A stretch of DNA of 64,000 nucleotides from Gerris lacustris (Eukaryota; Arthropoda; Insecta; Hemiptera; Gerridae), in contig OX578285.1 of assembly GCA_951217055.1 (NCBI GenBank), forward strand, positions 49,354,024 through 49,418,023, read 5' to 3'. The notes below the pieces were generated by a model that made no database searches, was not told the origin of the DNA, and saw only the letters and a program-made list of their open reading frames with translations. A program made the translations under genes and the position numbers. Below are positions 1-12,800 of this stretch, one piece after another; the stretch's first letter is position 1, and every line of letters starts with the position of its first letter.

Positions 1-524
1 AAACAATCGGGTGTCGATCCGGGGGCCAGAAGTGTAAAGAAAGGTCCTGAGTGGCACCACATCGGCCAATCCGCCGCTGCGGCAACATTTCGTTTAGTTA
101 TCGGTGGGAGGATAGACTCCAGTAGACTCTAGTGCCCCATCCTTTGGAAAATGTAATCTTCAAGAAGGTCTTCAAACTGAGGAAATTGTAAAACGCAAAA
201 CGATTTTTGTTGTAGTGTCGTCATCACGAAAACTATAATTAGGCAGTATAATACTGAACACTGGACACGCATATAATTTTTGAATTACCCTGTATGTATA
301 CGAGACATCGAGTAAATATCCGTGGAGATGTGGAGAATTAGTTTATGAGAGTCCACTCAGAGACGGAACTAGACCTGCTGAGGCCCGTGTGCAAGATTTT
401 TTTTGAGGCCCCCCACCCCAAGATGACCAAATATTTTTGTCGCCTGATACACATAAGATTTGTAATAAATTGCAACAAAACACATTATTTTATGATAAAA
501 AAACAAAATAAATTAAATTCGTAT

Positions 525-862
525 ATAAATGGACTACATTTTAGAATATTTTAATCAAAATCGTCTGAACCGTTTTCGAGAAATACTTTTTTCACTTTTT
601 TGTCATAGTTTATAAGGAGTAGATTATAAATTTGAAGATAAAATTAATTTCTCCTCGGGATATGATTTTACTTAACATGCGTATGCTGAATTTCGTCAAA
701 ATCGGCCCAGTAGTTAGGCTCCATAGGTGTCTGCACAGACAGACAACAGACACTTTTTAAAAACTACTTTTTTGGACTCAGGGGTCAAAACGTGAAAATA
801 CATCAAAATCGAATTTTCGCGCCATTAGAATACGTTCTCTTTATATGGAAAATAAAAAGAGA
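525..862 (-). repeat. Interspersed repeat, family shared with 61481-61890
   Basis: Reverse copy of the sequence at 61.5 kb: the GGGCCGATTTTGACGAAAT region, the GTCTGTCTGTC tract and AATGGACTACATTTTAGAAT. Unclassified. No ORF. Confidence 0.75.
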
Positions 863-1195
863 CTTTTTTACTTTAGCATCCCCTTATATCCCTTTGTGTT
901 AATAGTTATTTCACCAAAGGAACATTATACAGAGTATCATATATTCCTTAGTCTAAATTACTATTAAGACGAAGGGATAATTATTCCAATGTATCTTGGG
1001 ACAAAGGAACACACTTGTGTTTATAATAATTGTGATCATATCCCTTAGTCTAATCAACTATTAAGATAAAGGAATATTAAATATAGAACTTCCCCAGGAG
1101 TCTCAATGTCTTGGGGAAACAAACACACAAACCTTTTTGACTTTTGTAGGACCAGACTATTGTTTAGAACCAAGGGGGTGCTAAAGTAAAAAAGG
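863..1195. mobile_element. Short inverted-repeat element
   Basis: Ends TTTTTTACTTTAGCATCCCC and its near-perfect inverse, with internal TCCCTTTGTGTTAATAG-type repeats. It lies against the reverse copy of the 61.5-kb repeat family. No clear target duplication and no ORF. Confidence 0.65.
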
Positions 1196-2169
1196 AGCCC
1201 TTGTAATTAATTCAAAAGAATGGATTTCGAGTTTATGGCTCAAAATAAAAACTCTTTATTTTAATTTTTTTTTTTATTAGATCCATAATTTTAGCTGTTA
1301 GACTTGAGTTGAATACTCATATTTTGAAACTTTAATTCTTGGAGAAAAAATGCCAAGAGTAAAAAGTTCTTATGTTAAGCCATAGACTCTAACTTTAGCC
1401 TTAAAAATATGTCGTCTTCTATTAACTTTTTCATATTTTAAGTACTGCTGCAGAGCATTTTAGGGCTCAAAGTGCTTAGCCTTTTTTCTGTAAGCGCATT
1501 TTAAGTTAACATAGAACCCAGCAAACCGCGTCTTTCTTCCTGCAGTAGATTCCGGAGATATTGAGTGGATCGTGTTAGGTGGCCCCTGAGTAGGCATATT
1601 TTACAAGTTAAAAATTTTTTAATTAATTTTAAAACTTACTAAAGATAGTTACATTTTGATAAAACATATACAGGATAATACAAAACATTAACAGTCTTAA
1701 ATACCAAAATGTCTAAAAATCACGTTATGTTGTAAGTCAATATTAATAATATTATCTTAATAAGCATTTAACGTCGATTGTCTCAAAAAATTATAATAAT
1801 AATAATTATTATTATTATGTGGAAAATAATATAGATACCTACGACGTAAAAATAATATAAATAATAACAATGGTAATAATCAAAATATAAATTAACTTCA
1901 CCTTTTTAATAAAAATATTTTTTATTCATTTATTTATATTTTATTAATTGTTTTTATAACTGGCCGAGCGGAAGTGAGGCCCCCCTTACCCCGAGGCCCG
2001 TGTGCGGCTGACCCCATGCACACGGCTAGTTCCGGCACTGAGTCCACTCCTAAGAACTCCTCCTAAGAAGAGTCATCATGCCGACTCTTAACTGTCGAAT
2101 TAAAGAGGTTTTTAGACCGCTATCAAACATGAAAGATTAAATAGAAAGCAGAGGGATTAGTGGAATTAC
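1196..2169. other. Intron sequence of Gyc88E, no gene seen
   Basis: AT-rich, with ATT/AAT-rich low complexity at 1780-1930. The block at 1430-1580 resembles 60050-60190 (CGCGTCTTTC and TTCCGGAGATAT motifs), an old dispersed repeat. No catalytic-domain exon is visible on minus. The far left, 1-524, is repeat-like and ORF-free apart from a chance ORF at 345-554. Confidence 0.6.
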
Positions 2170-2374
2170 CTGACAGGTTTCTATAGGACTAAGGCCGGTT
2201 CTCAACCGATCAGCAACTTGTTTAGGAATCATCTGATAGAGTAATTCATCTGTTCTTTTCATCTCGTCGTCGAGTTTCATCATCGATTCTTCTAACTTCT
2301 TACTTTTCTGCTGCTCTTGATCGAGAGCGAGTTTCAGTTCGACTGACTGTTGGGTTCCAGCTAACATCAGATCC
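2170..2374 (-). CDS. Gyc88E: Gyc88E coding exon 8 (residues 344-412), signalling helix
   Basis: The acceptor GGTAG is weak. The donor is GTAATT. Encodes [10 protein letters not shown] and a charged coiled coil, then [17 protein letters not shown] and P-I-E-T-C-Q. The catalytic-domain exons that should follow are not present in 1-2169, so that stretch is intron here. Confidence 0.94.
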
Positions 2375-3727
2375 CTACCGTCAAAATTGATAAAGGTTAG
2401 TCGATAAATTAAATATCGACACATCCTTTCTTTAATAATAGTAATAATAATAATAAAAATAATAATAAATAATTGTGGCATGCTAACGAACCGGAAAGTC
2501 GTTTTAATTTTTGATCCCATTATCTAATTACATCACTTGACTCTTGACTAATATCAAATAGAACTTGTGAAATGTACTTACCGGCTGAAATCATGCATAG
2601 AAAGGTCGTTGATATACAGCCCGTTCGATATAAGACTATTGAGATCAGGCATTACCGGAGTTCCTAAATACATCATCATTTGCCAATTTTCCATATAAAT
2701 CATTTGACCTAAACAAATGAGTACCAACATGGTAAGTGGAAAACAACGTGTAAGTTAATCGAGCTCAATTAGTAATTATATAATTTATGAGGATTAGTTA
2801 GTGATTAGGCTAAGCCATCGGTCTAATCCATGATTCTAAAGACATATACAGATGGTAGATACTGTTTAACTTACTTTCTTTCTTACTTGCAATCAATATT
2901 TTCTCAATTTATTCAGGACCAAGCGCTATTTCCTTTTTCACGCAATTTACATTTATCATTTGTGTTTATTTAATAAAGATCAAAAAATATAGAATTCTAT
3001 TGTTTAGGCTCTTAATAAATTAGATTCAAGTTTGAAATCAAACAAGAGTTTAGTCAGGATATGTGTCTCCTTGTAATCTAATAATACTGCACCTCTACAC
3101 TCAGTCTAATTACTACAAACGTCTTTACTCTTAAAGCAGGATTATTGGAACCTAACACATCTGCTTTAAATCATTACCAGTATAGGTTTGTTCCTACCGT
3201 CCTTTGTATCGTCCCGCGGATCTTTCGGGAATCACTTAATTCGGGAATTAACTTAATGTCTATATGATACCCTTAACTGGACATCCCATTAAGGATATCC
3301 GTAGGACATCCTTAGGATGGCCCAATGGGACATCCAAAACGAGATAACCATAGGGGAACCCCTGGACCAACGATTATGGACAGGATAAAATCTAGAAAGG
3401 ATATCCCAGAGATGTTTTTAGGATCAGTTGTGCTGCTTGGAAAATTACTCTACAGTATTACTCTTTTGTCTCCTGCTATGAATATAGTATTGTTAAAACT
3501 AAAAAATTCTTATGACAATAAAATCTGGTTACCTTTCAATTTCAAGCTTTCTTCATCCTTGAAGTTTTCATCGATGGACAAGTCTTCATCAACCTCTCTA
3601 TCCACCGACTGATCCGTTGCTACTATCTCGAAAATGTTATTAGTTCTATTAAGAATCTGTCACCGACACAACAATTCATTAAACAGTTTTTTTAAACGAT
3701 TACCATACAAGAAGCTAAAACAATACT

Positions 3728-3826
<99 letters not shown>

Positions 3827-6800
3827 CCTATATATATATATAAGAAGTGTTTAGCTTCTCATATGTTATTATTGAGTTACTAGTTGAATAGCTAGATGGC
3901 TACAAATACCTCTTGGATCATACATTCATTTGCTGGTGGGTTCATAGCCTGCGTCTTGTACGCGCTTCAGAATAATCTATAGGCTGTCATAACATGACAA
4001 GAGAAAAGTTGGTTCCAAACCAAGGATCTTATATAAAGGGGATAGAGGGTTGAGGCAAAAAAGTGACCCCATGAAGATATTTAAAATATTAGCTCCAATG
4101 GGACAAATTACCTTCCTCTTGGTTATAGGTTACCAAGAATTTGTTTATAGTTGTCAGGTTATAACCTGTTAAAAAAGGTAATTTGTCCCAGTTCAAAGGT
4201 CGTGGAGCATGCGCAGTATGATTTTTTCTCCAATTTCTCTTACCTTCATGGGGTCACTTTTTTGCCTTAAACCCCTGCTTAACATTACATCCGCTTTATA
4301 TAAGATCCTTGTTCCAAACTAACTTTCTCGCGTCAAAGCTAACCTGCTGCTGGGAATGAAACCTTCCCGTCCTCTTCCCTCTTGTTTATGTATTTGATTT
4401 CATTTTTTGGGTCATCCATTTACATAGTAAATATAAAATAAACACTTCTTTTTCATTTTACAACTATCCTTTTAAAAAATGAACATATTATTTTGATAAT
4501 AAATTTGGCTTTGTTTATAATATAAACAGAATACTGCGCAAGTGCACAAGGAAGGAAGGGTGGGGGAAAGCACTCAGTGACGTCTCCCCCGTTTCATGAA
4601 TGATTTTTTATCTAAATAGCCCACACGCGCGTAATAAACGCGTGCTATGAAACATCGTTTCTATTCCAAGTCAAAGTACATTAAAAAAAACTCCCAACCA
4701 AGACCCCCCTTGACCTGCTCTATACATGGCCACTACAAGACATTAAAAAAATAAGTCATACAATAAGAGTTAGTCCTCACTTATTGTAGTTCTATTATGA
4801 ATCTGAAGAAGAAGAACAAGTTCTTGAAGATGTTAATTGTTTTTGTATAGAAAGATCTTCCCCTCAATGTAATAGTTCATTACGCGTCTAGTGCGGAAAG
4901 TAGCATTTTTGCATGCGAGTGTGGAGTTTGCACCCGAGCGATAGCGAGGGTAGTAAAACCACGAGCAAAGCAAAATGCAGTTTTCGCACGAGTTGCATAC
5001 CGTACTGTATCTACGATTGTTGGATTTTAATAATAAATACAGAAATTTTTAATAAACTTCCTGTATGTAAGTTCGTATTTCTCTTTTGATAAAGATGACA
5101 TTAATTCATTAGTTGTATTTTGTGCCGAATTAATTATTTCAGGAGGCGTATTATTCTCTCCATTTTCGTCATAATGACATAAATTAATAATTGTTTTTCA
5201 CTTAAAACTCCATAAAAAACAGTTAATTTAATTAAACAAACAGCAAATTAGTTTTGTTAAATGTCAACAAACTCGCTAATCGTGCGTTAAGATGAAGAAT
5301 TCTTCTTTTTTACCACTCTAGGGCGGAAAAAGAGGAATTATGAAACGCGCATGCCCAATGAATAGAAGTACGTAAAGAATCACTTTCTACGGATCTAAAC
5401 AGAGATACAATGTTTATATTTCGTATCAATCGTAGATAAAATATTTCCAACTTCACTAAGAAATCAAGTAAAAACGTGATATTATTATTGCTCAAACACT
5501 AATTAAATTGATTTACGCGATCTTCATCTTTAAAAGCAATGATTGTGAAGGTGGTAAAAACATAAGAACAACCGGTAAATAAGGAAAACTATCAAATCGG
5601 CATTACATTGCGATTAATATCCAAGTGAAAAAAATTCAATAAAAATAGCTATTAAATTATATTTGCTTACCATTTGGAACTTAAAAGGAATCATCGGTCG
5701 AATCAAATCGAATTTTTCTGTTAAATTTTTCCCGACTAAATCGGGAAGGATAACCATAAGTGAATTTCCGATGCTTCGAACTATCATATCCGCACTGAAA
5801 ATAAAATGATATAACACCGTGATATGTATGTAATAAATATGACATTTAGCTTTTTTAGTGGATAAGGACTTTAATTAACCTTATGTGGCTTTATCAAGAT
5901 TCGATAAACTTAGCTTTATCCAAGAGCCGATAAACTTAAAAATGTTTTGTGTATTTTGTGCAAGAACTTATTATTTGACAAGGTACCTGAAAACGATGCT
6001 GAAAGGGAATATTTCGAAGAGTACAGTGGCGTCGATAGGTAAATGTTTCTCTTCGCGCATCATGCTTAGCGTGGCAAGGGTGAAAGCGTTGTTATCGAAC
6101 GTACATTGAAACGTCACGTGGATTGCGTCCACAAGAGATTCTTCTTGTATCACCTCGATAATCAAATCCTAAAACATGAATTCTTTAAAATTATCCTTTT
6201 TTTGAGACACTGAAATTATCACATTGAAGATACAGGTATTTAAACATTGATACGATGTCTTACGAAAGTTGATTTGAGAGTAAGGCAATACTTAATTTTG
6301 TCAAAGGTTCATGGACATTAACAACAATATCAATAATCAATACAAGCCGTTCACAAGATGGTATCTTGAGACTTATTTTGATTTGTAATTAACTCGACAG
6401 GTAAGATGACATTATTGACCTGACCTTAATATGTACATTGTACATATTAAATCAGAAGAATGACTTTTGTAAACGTTGAATATATTATCTATCTGTATGA
6501 AATATTTACCTTTTTGTAGAAATGTTTAGCGACCTCTTTGATCTGTCCCATGGTATAATAGACGAATCCTCGACGCTTGCTCCTATAGTGCAGGGTGAGC
6601 CCGTGTCTCGTTTCGTTCTCGCATGTGAACGACGGTGCTCTCATCCTCGGGTATGAAAATTTGAGGTATTCATGGAGATTATCTAGTCCTGAGTAACATA
6701 GTACATCGCGTCAGTTTAGCAATTTGTTATTTTGACCTATTGGTAAATAAATGTTAGTTATCATCGGGCAGCCAACCATACATCACTGAGAACGCAGAGC

Positions 6801-9800
6801 TACATCATACATAAAACATTCGATGATGTTTCTTCCATCTTCCATTCAGAAGAGATGACATTTAATGTATCAAGAACTGAAGAGTGAGTCTAGTTTACCT
6901 TATAAGTAGAACCTAAATAATATGACCGCTGTATGTAAGGTGTTATTTAGCTTACCATAAATAGTGGGGCACTTCTTTAGATTGTTACTCCCCTCATAAA
7001 AAAATTGAGGGGAGTAACAATCTAAACAAGGTGACGGGATGTTCTTCTTTAGACTGTTACTCCCCTATAAAAACAGAAGTGTGATATTCCTTTGTCCCAA
7101 AGTACATTAGACTAAGCATCCCTTTGTCTTAATATTATTTAGTCAAAGTCATTTATAATGTAAAAAAAACATAGGGGAGTAACAATCTAAAGAAGTACCA
7201 ATAGTGGTAGAGAGAAACCTAAATAACGTGATCACCCGCTTAACAGGTGTTCTTCAGTTTACCATAAATAGTGGTACAGAGAAACCTAAATGAAGTGATT
7301 ACCGCTTGAAAGGTGTCCTTCAGCTTACCATAAATAATGGTTCGAAGAAACCTAAATAACGTGATGTCTCCATACTAGAATAAAATACTACAGTGGGGTC
7401 GATAAAGTTAAATTTAAGAACTTTTCACATTACACAGGTTTTACTGAACCTATATGTAACGAATGAACCTATAATTTTTGTGAGTAAATATGAAAGCATA
7501 CCGTTCAAAAAATCTCGCATGTGTCTGCCCAAGACAGAAAGAACTTGATCATAGCCGTACTGGCTAACAAAGCCGACAAATTGGACTCCCATAGCTTCGA
7601 AGAATTCTCTCTCGCTGATTCCGATGATCTAAAAGAAGAAATATCAATAAATATACAATATTTTGCCTTCTATAAATAAAAAGATAACCCTTCCGAAAAT
7701 AGTAAAAAATAATAACACTTCTATCGTTGTAAATCTTTTATTATTTTTTTTTTTTACCGTAGAATCCAAATATGCTATCAAAGATATACACTCTAGTTTG
7801 AAATTTTGAAGTTGGGTGGCCTGAGGGCAAAATGGGGGGTTGCCTCTAGAGCGTGATAGCACGCTAACAAACTTCCCTTTATATTATATACAGATCCCTC
7901 AAGTTTCATTAATTTATCTCAATCCGTTCAAAAATTAATAGGGGGGGGGGGGGATTTTGGACCACCCTGTTTATGTTTATCATATATAATTCCTATTAAT
8001 AGTAAATAAAGTCAATTTTTTCCCAATAGGTTCATTTTAGAAGCAATGAATCTATTAGTATATGACGAGTCATTTATTCACAGTTAAGTTGTTCACACTA
8101 TGTTTTTTATGTTTTGAATTAAAATATATTAAATATATATTAATATATTATATATATTAATATATTAATATATTATATATATTAATTATATTATATTATT
8201 AATTTAATATAATAATTATATTAATAATATTATATTAATATTATATTAATTTATATTAATAATATTATATTATATTAATATAATAATAATAATAATATAA
8301 TATAATATAATTATATATATTAATATATTATATATATTAATATATTATATATTAATATATTAAATATATTGAATTAAATATATACGAGGGAGGGGGATTA
8401 CGAAAGTGAAAACCTAAAGTACAAATTAACAATAATGGACTCAATAAATCAAGCTAAACATCGAGTTAAAAAAAAATGGATAGATGAATTCAAAGGGGAT
8501 AACAGAACACGGAATTATAGAAGAATAGAGCCCACCCTGAGGTCCAAACCATGGTTCGCAGAGGTAAAAGGAAAGAACTTGGTGAGCGTGATAAATAGAC
8601 TAAGATGCAACCACGGAATCTGCCCCAAGTACCTGAAGATGATCGGAAGAAGATCCTCAGATATGTGTGACAGATGTAATGAAGTCGGAGACCTAGAGCA
8701 TTTAATTATGAAGTGTACAAAGTACAGAGATAGTAGGGAGAGATTGCTCCACAGCATCTCAGATAAAATTAAACAACCAGTTCTTTATAAAAGCATTCTT
8801 CAAAGCAATAATATCCTTGTGTTTCGTGAAATATACAATTTTCTAAATAGTGAACAAATAAAAATTTAAATTAATAGGAAAACGAGCAAATAAAAAACAT
8901 TAATACTTGTATGGCTGTATAGTTGAAAAGCTAATGCCAACACACACACACACACACACAAAAAAAAGAAGAATTAAAATACGGATCAAAATATCGGATC
9001 AAAAATTCTTGCTTAGTCATCAAAGGAAACATACTTTAAACTTTAGCTATTCTAACATTTAAGACTAACAATATTTTTTTTATAAAAGTAAAGTGATTTA
9101 TCTTTAAAAATAATTATAGCCAACTCATTTTTATCATTAATAACTCATACTATAAAATAAGAGATTTTAAAACTATGGCTAGAAAGATATGAAAATTTTG
9201 ATAATAGAGGGTAACCAGAAAATCCCAGGTCTTTATGAAACGTTGCCTTTGGAAAACCTAAGGATATGGTGGCCAGAGAGGATATCCAACCAATTGCCTT
9301 TGGACTATGTAAGGATAAATATGGTGGCCAGAGAGGATATCCAACCAATTGCCTTTGGACTATGTAAGGATAAATATCGTGGCCAGAGAGGATATCCAAC
9401 CAATTGCCTTTGGTTCTTTATCTTCAAAACGATATACATTATTGTATAACTTTGTGCGTAGACTTCTGCATATAGTATATAATAGTTATAGTATAAATAA
9501 ATATATTCTTTAAAAACTAACAGCACTTATACAACGCAACAATTTAAAACTAACAATTTTTAACTAACAATTTTAACGCAACAATAGTAATACCATCAAC
9601 ATTAAAACAAATAAGTAAAATAAATAAAATAAAATAAAACAGTAAAACTATAACTTTATTCTTATCAGATAAATATTCTGAAACTGAATAATAAGCTTTA
9701 TCTTTAAGTAATTGCTTTAATTTGTCAGCAGGTACAGCTTTTATTGACTTTGGAAGGTGATTAAATAAAATGATAGATAAATTTGACGGGGAGGATCTAT

Positions 9801-12800
9801 ATAATTCTGTACGACAAATTGGCAGCACTAATTTGTCTTTATGCCTAGAGTTCCTGTTGTGTATTTCAAACATTTTTAAAATTTTTCCTGGATTCCTTGC
9901 TGCATACATACAGGCTTCCTTTATAAAAATACTTGGGAAAGTCAGGAAACCGTGTTTTACAAAATGTTTTTTTGCAGGACGTCTTACTGCATAAACTTAG
10001 AATAGTTCTTATTATTCTCGTCTGTAGTATAAAAAATCTTCTAGCTTCTGGTTTATTGCCCCAAACTAACACATTATATGCGAGATGTGAATATACTACG
10101 TAATAAATTAGCATAGAGTCTCTAACGAATTATATGCCTTTTAAGTGCCTTGATTTATAAAACAAGCTCCTTTTAGTTTATGGAGAACTAATGATATGTA
10201 CTGTTTAAATCTAAGTGTATTATCAACTAAAACACCAAGGAATTTAAAAACCTCCATTTTCGCGAGATTCACCGAATTTATGACAACTGCAGGAGTTTTG
10301 ACGTTTTTTTAGAGTGGTGAAGACTACGTGAAAACTCTTCGAAGTATTAATAACAAGTTTATTAATATTACACCACACAACAAAAGCTTTAATTATATTA
10401 TTATTAAACAATTCAAGTTCCTCAACAGTGTTAGTGATAATAATTACAGATGCGTCATCACAATATAAAGTGATGTGACAGTAACTAGGCATCGCGTGGC
10501 TCTATCATTGAAGCGAGCGTAATGGAATAAATATTAGTTAATCATGATATGATATTTAAAGAATAAAGAGGCAGCCATGTAGTGGGGGAGAAGGGTTATT
10601 CTACTATTCCTTAACCCTTCTACACGTCCCGGCCATTCCACTTCAATTATTATAAATGTATCACTTCACTACTCGATATAACTTCTGCTTGTATCAAGTT
10701 GAAATTTTACATGCCTGCTTCAATTATACTTTAGATTTAGATGATGTATATAAAGTTTGATGTAAAAAAAAAAATATATATATCGGTGAAAAGGCTGTTT
10801 TCTCTACTTTAAACGTTTAGACCTGCTTTAATAGTTTTAACGATCTTTATTAATTCATAGCGGTGTCGCTGTTAGTTTTACTAAATAAATTGTATTTGAA
10901 AAAAATGTTGGTCTCGTCGAATAGATAAAGTTAAGATTTTTTCCCGTCCTAAAATTTTAATTTTAATTTTGAAGCGAACGCTTGGGCAGACAACGTTGTC
11001 CAACGAACTCGTCCTGAGCATTGGTAAAATGAACATGTGTACAAAATTTTATCAAAATCGGTCAACTTTTACTCAAGTTATCGTCGTACGTTTCAAACAC
11101 ACCGACACGGCGCATATTTCGTTAAATGTAGGAAGCTCGCTACGCTCGCTTCAATAAAACAGTTATATGTAATTGGTTCAAACTTCAGTGTAATAAAACT
11201 CTATGAACTGCCAAAATATATGCTGCAAATGAAAAGAAGAAAGTAAATGTACCAATGCCACATGGATTTCATTATAACACTAACTAGGGTGGAGTCGATT
11301 CCGAAGAGCGAGTACCAAACGAAAATAAGGTAAATTAAGATTTATCATACTCACAGATAGTGTGAAACCTAAGAAGTTTTCCTGTGTTTTTAACGCTTTC
11401 TGGTGTTTTTTAACGCTGTTTTTTCCCCTGTGTTTTTCTAAAGCTGTTTCTTTTAACTCCGTTCTTAACTCAGTGTTTTTAACGTTGTTTTTTAGCGCTG
11501 TGTTTTCAGCTCAGTTCAGAGGGAAACTGACGATTAGGACGAACCGTTGTTCGCGTCTCTCTCTACTGTGTGTAGAGAGCGGACCTCACGAACTTGGTTC
11601 GCCGAACCAAGTTCCCATGTGTGTAGGGTGCTTTACAATATACTTATGACTACCACAGGTTATAATAACTCTTATAAAACTAAATAACAATGAACAATAC
11701 TACTGTATATCTAACCTAAAATTACGTATTATTACGGTTTTAATTACGTAATATTATACGGTCGCTGGCATGTTAAAGATTTAAAACCATGGTTTTTAAT
11801 CGACAGCAAGTTTCACCTCTATTTTGGTATATGATTAGACATGTATATTTATCATCTCGTAAATAGCACCTTAGATAAATTTGCTGGAGATACATGTGCT
11901 TGAAGAAAGGTCTTAAAAATGTTGGAGCTAGTTCAGCTGCAACATCACATCCCGTATATTAGAAACCATACTGTGATGTTGGCCCCTTTTTGTTCAGGTT
12001 TTGGACATTGCGGTGAAAAATGTGTCGAAGGTTTTCCTACTTATATATACAGTAGAGTCTCGCTAATCCGGGTTTGACGGGACCGGACCCAGCCCGGATT
12101 ACTGAAAGTCCGGATTAAACGGAATCAGTTTTAAAATGTCTGTAAAACAAGCTTTAGTAAAACTATTCAAATAAAATAAAAAATACTTGTATAAAAATTA
12201 CTTCTATTAATCTCCAAAGCATGCTTGTACAACGTAGGTAATAACACTATTTAAGTTAAGGGTTGTTCTGTAACCTGTCCGAATATAAAATGAATTAAAA
12301 TAAAATAACAATCTATTAAGCAGGTGCAGGTATAGAAGGGACTACCTGAGAAACAGGCTGAGTTCCGATATGAAATTCGAGGAGCAATTATCATTTCACA
12401 AAAAGTTGAGACATTAGACATTGGGGCTTGGCAAAATTTCATAGAACCACGTTGAGCCGCCGCTACATGTTTCTTAAAACCCTCTCCCCATCTCAGTCAT
12501 ATATAATTGTATTTCCTGGAATACACTTCCTTTATATCTTCCGCCCTACATTTCTATGGAACCAAAACAGATTGATCAATGTTCTTACTTATTCCTAATT
12601 ATTTCTAATCTGTTTATTTTTAACAAAAATACCGGGTATTCCTCGTGTCGGAATGTTGGAATATACACACCTGAAAACTAACTAGGAACCATTTAAAAAA
12701 ATTGATAGACAATAGCAGAAACCCTGATAATCTTAACAATTCATAAATCAGAAAGGGCCCTGGTTCCAATTTGTACATCGCTTTTGGCCCGTCCGGATTA

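Noticed and set aside
2055..2135. A minus-strand ATGTTTGATAGC reading M-F-D-S, as expected at the start of the cyclase catalytic domain
   Set aside because: Only four residues agree, what follows does not resemble the domain, there is no acceptor before it, and the intron would be only about 35 nt.
3634..3843. Y-I-Y-I repeat ORFs here and at 27293-27502
   Set aside because: Translation of (TA)n microsatellites.
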